DNA from: Rickettsiales bacterium
GTDB taxonomy: Bacteria; Pseudomonadota; Alphaproteobacteria; Rickettsiales; UBA1997
Direction of reading: 5' to 3'
Length of the DNA stretch: 8,764 nucleotides
Assembly: GCA_947496905.1 (NCBI GenBank)
Contig: CANMEW010000050.1
Span: forward strand, 1 to 8,764
The translations under genes and the position numbers were made by a program. The notes below the pieces were generated by a model. The model ran no database searches. It saw only the letters and a program-made list of their open reading frames with translations, and was not told where the DNA came from. This document shows positions 1-6,265 of this stretch, in pieces (position 1 is the stretch's first letter; each line of letters starts with the position of its first letter).

Positions 1-2
1 AC

Positions 3-851
3 AATCAACAGCTAATGGGAAAAACTAGTCCAGATGGCGGAGTTTTTTTAGCGGGAATGATGCCAGAAGTGCAGGTGGATAAAATTGTCAATTACGCCAT
101 GGACAAGGGTAAATTCAGCTTCGCCATTATTGCTCCAAATAATCAGTACGGAAAAACCATCACCGATCTTTTTAAAAAAATTGTCAGAAGTCGCGACGGA
201 AATTTCATCACTTCAGAATTTTACGATTCTGACAACAAGATTGGGGGAGAAGGTTTGGACAGGTCAGTGGAGCGCGTGATTAACTCCTTCAGTGTACCAT
301 CTCACCTTACTGATGGAAAGAATAAATTGAAAAAAGATGCCGTCATTAATGAGGCTGACTACAGTTACCCGCAAGTAATTTTGATTCCGGAATCGGGAAA
401 AATTTTGTCAAAAATTGTCGCCTCAATCAAAAAGCAAAATAAGGAGGAGAGGGATTTTCAAATTATTGGCACGAGCCAGTGGGACGACATCTCAACGCTT
501 AATGACATCAATTTGGTGGGTGCATGGTTTGCTTCACCAGAGAATGAAAAATTCCGCAATTTCGAAAAATCTTACTACCAAATTTACGACAAATTTCCGC
601 CGCGAATTTCTTCAATTGCTTACGACGCGGTGACGGTGATTTCAGAAGTGATTGATCGTAAAAAAGGCGCGCCAACAGTGAGCGATTTCACCGGCTACGC
701 CAATCCACCAAAAAATGGTTTTGAAGGAATTGACGGGTTGTTCAGATTCTTACCCAATGGTTTAGTGCAAAGAAACTTGGCAATATTGCAGGTGGGGAAT
801 GGTCGATTTGAAGTGATTGAGAAGCCGCTGGATCAGTTTTTGAAATATTAG
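3..851 (+). CDS. Penicillin-binding protein activator-like (LpoA/LppC) periplasmic-binding-fold protein, 5'-truncated by window edge
   Basis: The frame is open from base 3, with four codons before the first ATG at 15, so this is the 3' part of a longer gene; the usual N-terminal signal or lipoprotein region lies outside the window. The visible part matches the type-1 periplasmic binding fold. Counting from that ATG, it has LAGMMPEVQVDKIVNYA near residues 12-28, then FAIIAPNNQYGKTI near 36-49, and a GTSQWDD segment near 152-158. Next come PPRISSIAYDAV and, near the end, GFEGIDGLFRFLPNGLVQRNLAIL. This order, especially 'IDGLFRF.pnG..qRnLAiL', is what I recall of the alphaproteobacterial LivK-like/LpoA family annotated as penicillin-binding protein activator. 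The role inferred from the family is an outer-membrane or periplasmic factor for peptidoglycan synthesis. An ABC-transporter amino-acid-binding protein is the alternative, since the fold is shared. It ends in TAG 49 bp from the convergent nuoD stop. Confidence 0.72.
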   Translation, partial: NQQLMGKTSPDGGVFLAGMMPEVQVDKIVNYAMDKGKFSFAIIAPNNQYGKTITDLFKKIVRSRDGNFITSEFYDSDNKIGGEGLDRSVERVINSFSVPSHLTDGKNKLKKDAVINEADYSYPQVILIPESGKILSKIVASIKKQNKEERDFQIIGTSQWDDISTLNDINLVGAWFASPENEKFRNFEKSYYQIYDKFPPRISSIAYDAVTVISEVIDRKKGAPTVSDFTGYANPPKNGFEGIDGLFRFLPNGLVQRNLAILQVGNGRFEVIEKPLDQFLKY

Positions 852-859
852 AAATTAAT

Positions 860-884
860 CAAATTCGAACTTCGTTCAAATTTG
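860..884. terminator. Imperfect hairpin between convergent genes
   Basis: An 11-bp stem with one A/C mismatch (860-870 against 874-884) closes a TTC loop. It sits between two convergent stop codons and could act as a shared transcription end for both. Neither side has a real T-run, so it is a weak intrinsic-terminator candidate at best. Confidence 0.35.
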
Positions 885-900
885 GTGCTGATCGAATACT

Positions 901-2082
901 CTACCGATCCACCTCACCGAAGACGATGTCTTGAGTTGAAATTACCGTCACGACGTCGGCGAGCATGTGACCCTTCACCATGAATTCTAAACCTTGCAAA
1001 TGAGCAAATCCGGGCGCGCGAACGCGGCAGCGGTGCGGTTTATTCCCGCCGTCGGAAATTAAATAAACGCCGAACTCGCCTTTTGGCGCTTCCACTGCGG
1101 AGTAAGTCTCTCCCGCCGGAACGTTGTAGCCTTCAGTGTAAAGTTTGAAATGGTTAATCATCGCTTCCATTGAGTGCTTCATTTCACCTCTTTTTGGTGG
1201 AGCGATTTTCGGGTCATCAACTACAATTGCGCCCGCCGGCATTTTTTCCACACATTGCTTGATTAACTTCACCGACTCGCGCATTTCCTGAACGCGAATT
1301 AAATAGCGGTCGTAGGAGTCGCCATGTTTTCCGATGGGAATGTCAAAACTAAGTTGGTCGTAAATTTCGTAAGGCTGTGATTTGCGTAAGTCCCAAGCGA
1401 TGCCGGAGCCACGAATCATCGGGCCAGAAAATCCCCAATCCAAAGCCTGCTGTTTGGAAACGATGCCAATCTCAACCATCCTTTGTTTGAAGATTCGATT
1501 TTCGGTGAGGAGTGACTCCAGATCGTCGAGATGTTTCGGAAATACTTTGGCGAATTCTAAAATTTCTTCGAGTAATCCAGTTGGTAAATCTTGATGAACT
1601 CCACCTGGGCGGATGTAAGCAGCGTGCATTCTTGAGCCCGAAACTTTTTCGTAAAATCCCATCATTTTTTCGCGCTCTTCAAACAACCAAAGCAGCGGCG
1701 TCATGGCGCCGACATCAAGCGCCTGAGTGGTAACTGCCATGATGTGATTCAAAATTCGTGTGATTTCTGAAAACAAAACGCGGATGTAGCTGGCGCGTAG
1801 CGGAATTTTACAGCCCAAAAGTTTTTCTACTGCCAGTGCGTAAGCATGCTCTTGGCACATTGGTGAGACGTAGTCTAGGCGGTCAAAATATGGAACGGCT
1901 TGTAGGTAAGTTTTGTATTCGATTAATTTTTCAGTGCCGCGGTGAAGTAAGCCAATGTGCGGATCGGCGCGGGCAATGACTTCGCCGTCCATTTCAAGTA
2001 CGAGACGCAAAACGCCGTGTGCTGCAGGATGTTGCGGACCAAAATTAATGGTCATGTTTTTAGTTTCTGTTTTGGATGACAT
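901..2082 (-). CDS. nuoD: NADH-quinone oxidoreductase subunit D (complex I, 49-kDa subunit)
   Basis: This is the 49-kDa subunit of the peripheral arm of complex I. It forms, with the PSST subunit NuoB, the quinone-binding cavity on the cytoplasmic face of the inner membrane. The 393-residue protein looks full length, from INFGPQHPAAHG at 12-23 to the typical ending DIVFGEVDR. Family motifs include HIGLLHRGTEKLIE (42-55), PYFDRLDYVSPM (64-75), GSGIAWDLRKSQPY and APGFAHLQGLEF. H22 and Y71 are 49 residues apart, as are the quinone-site His and Tyr of the bovine subunit (59 and 108), so both catalytic positions are kept. The N-terminal half reads very like Rickettsia NuoD. The ATG at 2082 is used because it gives a short pre-motif tail like relatives; the ATG at 2055 is an alternative that barely precedes the conserved core. 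No Shine-Dalgarno is visible. No nuoC or nuoE lies beside it: the gene is flanked by a divergent and a convergent gene, so it seems to be transcribed alone. Confidence 0.97.
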   Translation of the reverse strand: MSSKTETKNMTINFGPQHPAAHGVLRLVLEMDGEVIARADPHIGLLHRGTEKLIEYKTYLQAVPYFDRLDYVSPMCQEHAYALAVEKLLGCKIPLRASYIRVLFSEITRILNHIMAVTTQALDVGAMTPLLWLFEEREKMMGFYEKVSGSRMHAAYIRPGGVHQDLPTGLLEEILEFAKVFPKHLDDLESLLTENRIFKQRMVEIGIVSKQQALDWGFSGPMIRGSGIAWDLRKSQPYEIYDQLSFDIPIGKHGDSYDRYLIRVQEMRESVKLIKQCVEKMPAGAIVVDDPKIAPPKRGEMKHSMEAMINHFKLYTEGYNVPAGETYSAVEAPKGEFGVYLISDGGNKPHRCRVRAPGFAHLQGLEFMVKGHMLADVVTVISTQDIVFGEVDR

Positions 2083-2118
2083 CGAAGCTGAGGCGTTGTT
2101 AATAAATTAAACGGATAA

Positions 2119-2922
2119 ATGAAAAAATTTTCTCTCTTTTTTACAATTTTTTCTCTGCTCTTAACAGGCGATGAAGCCTTGGCACGACACAGAAAAAAGC
2201 CACAAGTTAAAATTATCCCAACAATTTCTGCCGAATATTTTTTTCAGGTAAATCTTTCGCAAAGTGAGTGCGAAAAATTTGCTGGAGGCGAGTGTTTTCG
2301 TCGCGACAAAATGCGTGACGAGCCTTACTACCATCAAACAAAAATTACGATTTTTCGCGGAAAAGTTTTTGCCGAGCAATTTTCTAAAAGTTCGGGGGAG
2401 AGATTATTTTTAAAGGTTAGGGATGGGTCTTACGAAATTGCGAGTGGTGAGGAAAATTTGATTTCCTTTGCCGCAAAAAATGGAGAGGTGAGCGATTTGA
2501 AATTGCTCAAAGGTGATTTAACCAAGGAGAAAAAATTGGAATCAAGATGTGATTTATCGGAGGCTATTTACGGATTCCATCAAGCCTACGATCCGTCGCA
2601 AATTATTGCGAGATCGAGGTTATTTCAAGACGAATATAATTTTGATGGCTTGAAGGAGTTGTTATTTTTTGTGGAAAAAAATAATCAGACCGAGGTGATG
2701 GCTTTGGTTGAGAAGCGAGGTCGTGGCATGGCAGCAATCAAAGACATTCGCTTGTGTAAAAAACCAAGCTCGGAAAATTATTTTTTGAAGCATGTTAGCG
2801 ATGAGGAATGTCAAGCAAATCGCGAAGAGAATGTTGCGGAATGCCTGAAATACAGCGCCTGCACCGATTATTTGGTGGTAAAAAATTGCGATGTTTTGCT
2901 GCTCGCGGATCCGATTAATTAG
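2119..2922 (+). CDS. Secreted cysteine-rich protein of unknown function
   Basis: I do not recognise this 267-residue protein. Residues 1-22 look like a Sec signal peptide: MKK, then a hydrophobic run FSLFFTIFSLLLTG, then a likely signal peptidase I site after ALA (residue 22). The mature part is basic at first (RHRKKPQVK) and contains eight cysteines, at 51, 59, 144, 213, 231, 242, 248 and 257. Five of these lie in the last 55 residues, an even number that suggests disulfides in the periplasm or outside the cell. The stretch DEYNFDGLKELLFF (171-184) resembles the calcium-loop-like 'D.NfDG..DL' pattern seen in some secreted repeat proteins, but it occurs only once. The gene starts 36 bp from the divergent nuoD start, so their promoters must overlap or lie partly in the coding regions. 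The ATG is preceded by a weak GGA. Its TAG stop forms part of the target duplication of the adjacent inserted element. Confidence 0.75.
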   Translation: MKKFSLFFTIFSLLLTGDEALARHRKKPQVKIIPTISAEYFFQVNLSQSECEKFAGGECFRRDKMRDEPYYHQTKITIFRGKVFAEQFSKSSGERLFLKVRDGSYEIASGEENLISFAAKNGEVSDLKLLKGDLTKEKKLESRCDLSEAIYGFHQAYDPSQIIARSRLFQDEYNFDGLKELLFFVEKNNQTEVMALVEKRGRGMAAIKDIRLCKKPSSENYFLKHVSDEECQANREENVAECLKYSACTDYLVVKNCDVLLLADPIN

Positions 2923-2939
2923 GGAACCTCTGAAAAACC
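2923..2939 (+). repeat. Left terminal inverted repeat of the MITE-like element
   Basis: The 17 bases GGAACCTCTGAAAAACC start directly after the TAG stop of the preceding gene. They pair with 3123-3139 at 16 of 17 positions. Confidence 0.85.
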
Positions 2940-3013
2940 TAGATTTTTCGAGAAATTTTTAGGCAACAAATTTTTGAGCAGGAAAGCGTACCTTGATGTA
3001 CGATTCGAGCACA

Positions 3014-3038
3014 GGGATCGAGCTTAGGCTCGATGCCC
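3014..3038. repeat. Central hairpin of the MITE-like element
   Basis: ATCGAGC (3017-3023) pairs perfectly with GCTCGAT (3028-3034) around a TTAG loop. GGG (3014-3016) pairs with CCC (3036-3038) after a single bulged G. A smaller stem, CGTAC/GTACG, lies just to the left at about 2987-3002. These mark the tip of the element's overall palindrome. Confidence 0.7.
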
Positions 3039-3047
3039 GTTCTTGCT

Positions 3048-3068
3048 AAAAATGCTTCGCATTTTTTT
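3048..3068 (+). terminator. Terminator-like hairpin with T-run inside the MITE-like element
   Basis: AAAAATGC (3048-3055) pairs perfectly with GCATTTTT (3059-3066) around a TTC loop, and the T tract continues to 3068. The shape is that of an intrinsic terminator for rightward transcription, though the stem is GC-poor. It would end transcripts of the secreted-protein gene and protect the convergent pilin gene. Confidence 0.45.
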
Positions 3069-3122
3069 AACGCGGAAACCTACGCGAAAAAATTTGGTAA
3101 CGAAGAAATTTCCGAAAAGGAT

Positions 3123-3139
3123 GGTTTTTCAGAGGTTCT
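3123..3139 (-). repeat. Right terminal inverted repeat of the MITE-like element
   Basis: This is the complement of 2923-2939 with one difference at the outermost base. TTAG follows at 3140-3143. Confidence 0.85.
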
Positions 3140-3166
3140 TTAGCTAATAGTGTCTAGAGATGCCCT

Positions 3167-4153
3167 TTATTTAAGCCCGTATTTTTTACTCAAATAATCA
3201 CGAATGTCGTCAACCTCTTTTTGTTTGAGGGCGCGATCAAAAAGAATTACTTCGGAAATGTTTCCAACAAGAAATCTGTCTGATTGTCCGAGCAAAGTCC
3301 TATCCAGCGAATCACCAAGTGAGGCGCTCATTAAGCCGCTATCGACAGAATTTTGTGCGGCAGTAGGAGTGGCCGGAGAACTTGCCACGCCATTACCAAT
3401 AATCTGCTTACTGTTTATCCATGCTAAATTAGATCTGCTTGATGGAGATGTGATTTCAGCATTTCTAACGAAAGATGCGATGTAACTTATGTTAGGTTTT
3501 ATGGCATTACCGGTGCCAAAATTTGAATCGCTAGAAGCAGGATTTGTTGTGGCGTGAGTAGCGCGGAAGGTAGCTGGGGATGTATGAATAGACGGTGAAA
3601 TTGAAAAAGTGATGGTGGATGTGCCAATAGCGTTATTGTCGACAAAACTATTGTTGGAATCGAGGTAAATGCCAAACAGGTTGTTATTACGACCCGGTTC
3701 CACTGCCGCGTTAAACACAATGAAGAATGAGTAATTGCCTGATGAAAGTGAGATGTTGGATGCGTTGAGAACATTTCCGTTTGGACTGGTAGGAGTAAAC
3801 TTAACTGATGGAATGCCATTAATGCCATTTTTTACGTAAGTTGGTCTGTTGTCAGGGGTAGGTTGTGTAAAATTTATCTTCGTCAACTGTTGCGGGTTAA
3901 TGTCGTACCAATTTGTAATTCGGTCTGTATCATCTTCCTCGGCATCATCAAAACTCTCCTCACTCGATGTCTCAAGCCAAAAAACTAGATCACTAATCGA
4001 ACTAACTGGGGAACTTTTTGTAAGACTTCTCGCTGAACTTAGCTTCATTTCAAAAACCATCCTACTGGCTTGCGTGACGCCAGCAACTAAAATTCCGATG
4101 ATTAGAATTACGATCGAGAGCTCAATGAGCGAGAAGGCTTTGTTTGTTTTCAT
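3167..4153 (-). CDS. Type IV prepilin-like protein with C-terminal LamG-like lectin domain
   Basis: The 328-residue product begins with a class III signal: MKTNKA followed by FSLIELSIVILIIGILVAGV. Prepilin peptidase would cut between A6 and F7, leaving N-methylated Phe at +1 and the conserved Glu at +5 (E11). Ala replaces the usual Gly at -1, which is tolerated in the family. The hydrophobic helix ends near residue 27. From about 54 the pattern LVFWLET...ITNWYDI...RPTYVKNGINGIPSVKF matches LamG/concanavalin-A-like domains of the 'WLDAsd...v..W.Dksg...rPtyv.ngiNGkp.vrF' type. The closing strand and helix, GNISEVILFDRALKQKEVDDIRDYLSKKYG, is the usual end of that domain. An acidic stretch, EESFDDAEEDDTD, could bind calcium. 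The mature protein has no cysteines and is rich in Ser, Asn and Thr. The inferred role is a pilus- or pseudopilus-anchored surface lectin or adhesin. The gene follows coaE by 62 bp, has no Shine-Dalgarno and carries C tracts before the ATG. Confidence 0.85.
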   Translation of the reverse strand: MKTNKAFSLIELSIVILIIGILVAGVTQASRMVFEMKLSSARSLTKSSPVSSISDLVFWLETSSEESFDDAEEDDTDRITNWYDINPQQLTKINFTQPTPDNRPTYVKNGINGIPSVKFTPTSPNGNVLNASNISLSSGNYSFFIVFNAAVEPGRNNNLFGIYLDSNNSFVDNNAIGTSTITFSISPSIHTSPATFRATHATTNPASSDSNFGTGNAIKPNISYIASFVRNAEITSPSSRSNLAWINSKQIIGNGVASSPATPTAAQNSVDSGLMSASLGDSLDRTLLGQSDRFLVGNISEVILFDRALKQKEVDDIRDYLSKKYGLK

Positions 4154-4170
4154 GTGGGGGGGTGTGGGGG
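4154..4170 (-). promoter_or_regulatory. C-rich leader with homopolymer tracts directly before the pilin start
   Basis: Read on the coding strand, a run of five C, then ACA, then seven C, then AC leads straight into the ATG, in the place where a ribosome binding site would be. Such tracts are prone to slipped-strand length change. A tract here would alter spacing or leader structure rather than reading frame. Function is inference; the tract itself is directly visible. Confidence 0.4.
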
Positions 4171-4215
4171 TTGGTTGGAAGAGAAGAGAATTGTAAAATT
4201 AAGAAAAATTCAAAA

Positions 4216-4827
4216 TTATTTTTGAATAAATTCTTTTAAAATTCCCAAAATTTGCTTTCTGACCTCATTTTTAGGGAGGTCGTTTTTTACAACAAAATCT
4301 GCCTTTGAAATTCTTTCTGAATTGCTGATTTGATGCGAGAAAATCTGTTCAAATCTTTCGCTTAAACCAGATAAATCAGAATTTTTTTCTGCTTTTTCGC
4401 GAGCTAGGAAACGTTTTTTTTGAATCGATTTCTGAGTGATGATCGCGATGACTACATCGCATTTATAGCCTTTCTTTTCAAGGAGAAGGGGGATGTTTAA
4501 GACGGCTAATTCCTTTTTCTCTTGGTGTGCTGATTTTAGAAATTCTTGATATTTTTTTCTGACCCGCGGGTGAAGAATTTTTTCTAAAATTTTTAACTTT
4601 TTTTTGTCGGCAAAAACAATTTTGCCTAAAACTTGTCGATTTATTCTGTTGTCAACAAAGCTTTCGAGAAATTCCTTTTTGACTAGGTGAATTGTTACTT
4701 CGTCACCTTCCAATAAATTGTGAACTTCTACGTCTGCATCAAAAATTGCAGCGCCATTTTTTCTAAAAATTTCCGCAACAAAATTTTTCCCCGAAGACAC
4801 TCCTCCGGTTAGCCCAATTATTTTCAT
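4216..4827 (-). CDS. coaE: Dephospho-CoA kinase
   Basis: This enzyme catalyses the last step of CoA synthesis, phosphorylating the 3'-OH of the ribose in dephospho-CoA with ATP, in the cytoplasm. The 203 residues are normal for the family. Visible marks are IIGLTGGVSSGKN at the N-terminus (P-loop, G8 to N15), FDAD at 29-32, and HPRVR at 86-90. Further on are NIPLLLE (111-117, the family's 'vPLLfE'), the lid-region arginines near 139-143 and ADFVVKND at 176-183. The Walker A motif is odd: the residue after the lysine is Asn (AAT), where Ser or Thr normally coordinates Mg. The rest of the fold looks intact, so the gene is probably functional, but activity cannot be judged from sequence. Its ATG overlaps the TGA of the upstream mutase gene as ATGA, indicating translational coupling. 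Confidence 0.93.
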   Translation of the reverse strand: MKIIGLTGGVSSGKNFVAEIFRKNGAAIFDADVEVHNLLEGDEVTIHLVKKEFLESFVDNRINRQVLGKIVFADKKKLKILEKILHPRVRKKYQEFLKSAHQEKKELAVLNIPLLLEKKGYKCDVVIAIITQKSIQKKRFLAREKAEKNSDLSGLSERFEQIFSHQISNSERISKADFVVKNDLPKNEVRKQILGILKEFIQK

Positions 4828-6260
4828 TCAAGTTCTGGCGGGATTTTTACTTGGCAGAATTGCAAATATCCCCTCACGCCGCGCTTTAATTCTTCCAAAT
4901 TTTTTTCTGAATTTGCTTCACATCTTGCGACTAAAACGGGTTGCGTGTTAGAAGCGCGAATCAACCACCAACCTTTGTCAGAAGTAACTCTGATTCCATC
5001 AATGTCGTTAAAATCTAAGCCAGATTCTTTTAAATTTTCCTTCAATGACTCGATGATTTTGAACTTTTTTTCCTCAGAACATTCGATGCGAATTTCTGGA
5101 GTCGAGAAGGTTTGTGGCAGCGATTTTCTAAGGTGAGACAGTGAGTGTGGAGATGTAAAAAGAATGTTGATGATGCGAATTGCAGCGTAGAGAGCGTCGT
5201 CAAAACCAAAATATTTGTCGGCAAAAAAAATGTGGCCCGACATCTCGCCGGCAAGTGCCGCCTTAGTTTCCTTCATTTTTGCTTTGACGAAGGAATGACC
5301 AGTTTTCCACATGATTGGTTGACCACCAGCTTTGGCAATTTCGTCAAACAAAACATTGCTGGCTTTGACATCGGCAATGATTACCGATCCTGGTTTTTCC
5401 TGTAAAATTTCGCGTGCGTAAAAGACCATGAGCTGGTCTCCCCAAATGATCCCGCCCTCATTGTCGACTACGCCAATGCGGTCGCCATCGCCATCAAAAG
5501 CGATTCCTAAATCGCAATTCTCTTCCGCAACTGTTTTGATTAAATCTTGCAGATTTGCTGGTACTGTTGGGTCGGGATGGTGATTAGGAAAATTCCCATC
5601 AATTTCTTCAAACAGCAGAACGTGGTCGGCGGCAATTCTTTCGCTTAATTTTTTCATTACCTCGCCAGCAGATCCGTTGCCAGCATCCCAAGCGATTTTG
5701 ATTTTTTTCTTTGGCGTGAAGTCATCAAGCTCATCGAGTAAATGACTTTTACTCTCTGCTAAAATGCAATCCGACAAAATTCTTTCGATGTAATCGGGCT
5801 GAATATTTTTCTCTTCAAACCTTCCTTCGCCTTCCACAAAATCGCCAAGACTAGCTACTTTTGACAGATCGATAATATCATCACCGTAGAATGGACGGTC
5901 TTTCAGAGCAATTTTGAATCCATTGTGATTACCAGGATTGTGCGAACCAGTTACCATGATTCCAGCATCTAGATCGAGATGATAAACCGAAAAATAAAGC
6001 ATCGGAGTTGGTCCCATTCCGACATCGGTAACATCCAAGCCAGATTCCAACAAAGCTTTGATTAGTTGCGCTTTTAACGCTGGAGAGCTAAGGCGACCGT
6101 CGCAGGCAACGGAAATTTTTTTCTTACTATTTTTTTGTAAAAAACTGGCGAAAGATTTTCCGACAAAAAACGCATCTCGGTCGAAAAGTGTTTCGCCGTA
6201 AATTCCACGAATGTCGTAGGCGCGAATGATTGAAGGGTGGAAGTTGTGAGTGGTGGTCAT
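4824..6260 (-). CDS. Phosphomannomutase/phosphoglucomutase (AlgC/ManB type)
   Basis: This alpha-D-phosphohexomutase interconverts 6-phospho and 1-phospho forms of mannose or glucose, supplying sugar nucleotides for LPS, capsule or exopolysaccharide. All four domain signatures are present in 478 residues. They are the phosphoserine loop TGSHNP at 104-109 (catalytic S106), the metal loop DGDGDR at 256-261, the sugar-recognition loop GEMSGH at 338-343, and the phosphate-binding loop RASNTQP at 435-441. TGSHNP and GEMSGH are the forms seen in the dual-specificity AlgC/PMM-PGM group rather than GlmM, and the length also fits that group. Substrate choice between mannose and glucose cannot be settled here, so no symbol is given. 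The start is 5 bp after the ftsH stop and the TGA overlaps the coaE start, so the gene sits in the middle of a leftward operon. No Shine-Dalgarno is visible. Confidence 0.93.
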   Translation of the reverse strand: MTTTHNFHPSIIRAYDIRGIYGETLFDRDAFFVGKSFASFLQKNSKKKISVACDGRLSSPALKAQLIKALLESGLDVTDVGMGPTPMLYFSVYHLDLDAGIMVTGSHNPGNHNGFKIALKDRPFYGDDIIDLSKVASLGDFVEGEGRFEEKNIQPDYIERILSDCILAESKSHLLDELDDFTPKKKIKIAWDAGNGSAGEVMKKLSERIAADHVLLFEEIDGNFPNHHPDPTVPANLQDLIKTVAEENCDLGIAFDGDGDRIGVVDNEGGIIWGDQLMVFYAREILQEKPGSVIIADVKASNVLFDEIAKAGGQPIMWKTGHSFVKAKMKETKAALAGEMSGHIFFADKYFGFDDALYAAIRIINILFTSPHSLSHLRKSLPQTFSTPEIRIECSEEKKFKIIESLKENLKESGLDFNDIDGIRVTSDKGWWLIRASNTQPVLVARCEANSEKNLEELKRGVRGYLQFCQVKIPPELE

Positions 6261-6265
6261 GTGGA

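Larger units (their letters stand above)
2923..3139. mobile_element. MITE-like non-autonomous insertion, 217 bp, with TIRs and TTAG target duplication
   Basis: The ends are 17-bp terminal inverted repeats, GGAACCTCTGAAAAACC at 2923-2939 and its complement at 3123-3139, matching at 16 of 17 positions with a G/T exception at the outermost base. TTAG stands directly outside both ends (2919-2922 and 3140-3143), as a 4-bp target duplication would. Inside the TIRs the arms stay imperfectly complementary for about 65 bases, so a transcript could fold into a long rod. No ORF of useful length is present, so it is non-autonomous. The TTAG site fits the YTAR target preference described for the IS5 group, which suggests mobilisation by an IS5-type transposase encoded elsewhere. 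That family assignment is inference; the TIRs and duplication are seen directly. Confidence 0.82.

Noticed and set aside
2161..2379. 72-codon minus-strand frame inside the secreted-protein gene
   Set aside because: It is a shadow frame. The + strand frame has a proper signal peptide and is much longer.
2923..3139. Palindromic spacer considered as a structured ncRNA or riboswitch
   Set aside because: The TIRs and flanking TTAG copies explain the fold better as a transposable element. No expression signal supports an RNA gene.
3499..3828. 109-codon minus-strand frame inside the pilin gene
   Set aside because: It overlaps the LamG-like region in another frame. The product has no recognisable features, while the pilin frame matches known motifs throughout.
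3849..4196. 115-codon + strand frame running over the pilin start and the G-rich tract
   Set aside because: It is antisense to the prepilin leader, whose motif is unmistakable. The C-terminus GGVGVGWKRREL simply translates the G runs.
4154..4215. Possible promoter for the pilin gene with a TACAAT -10 on the minus strand (4190-4195)
   Set aside because: The only TTGAAT-like -35 is about 12 bp away, too close for a sigma-70 promoter, and AT-rich DNA produces such hexamers by chance.
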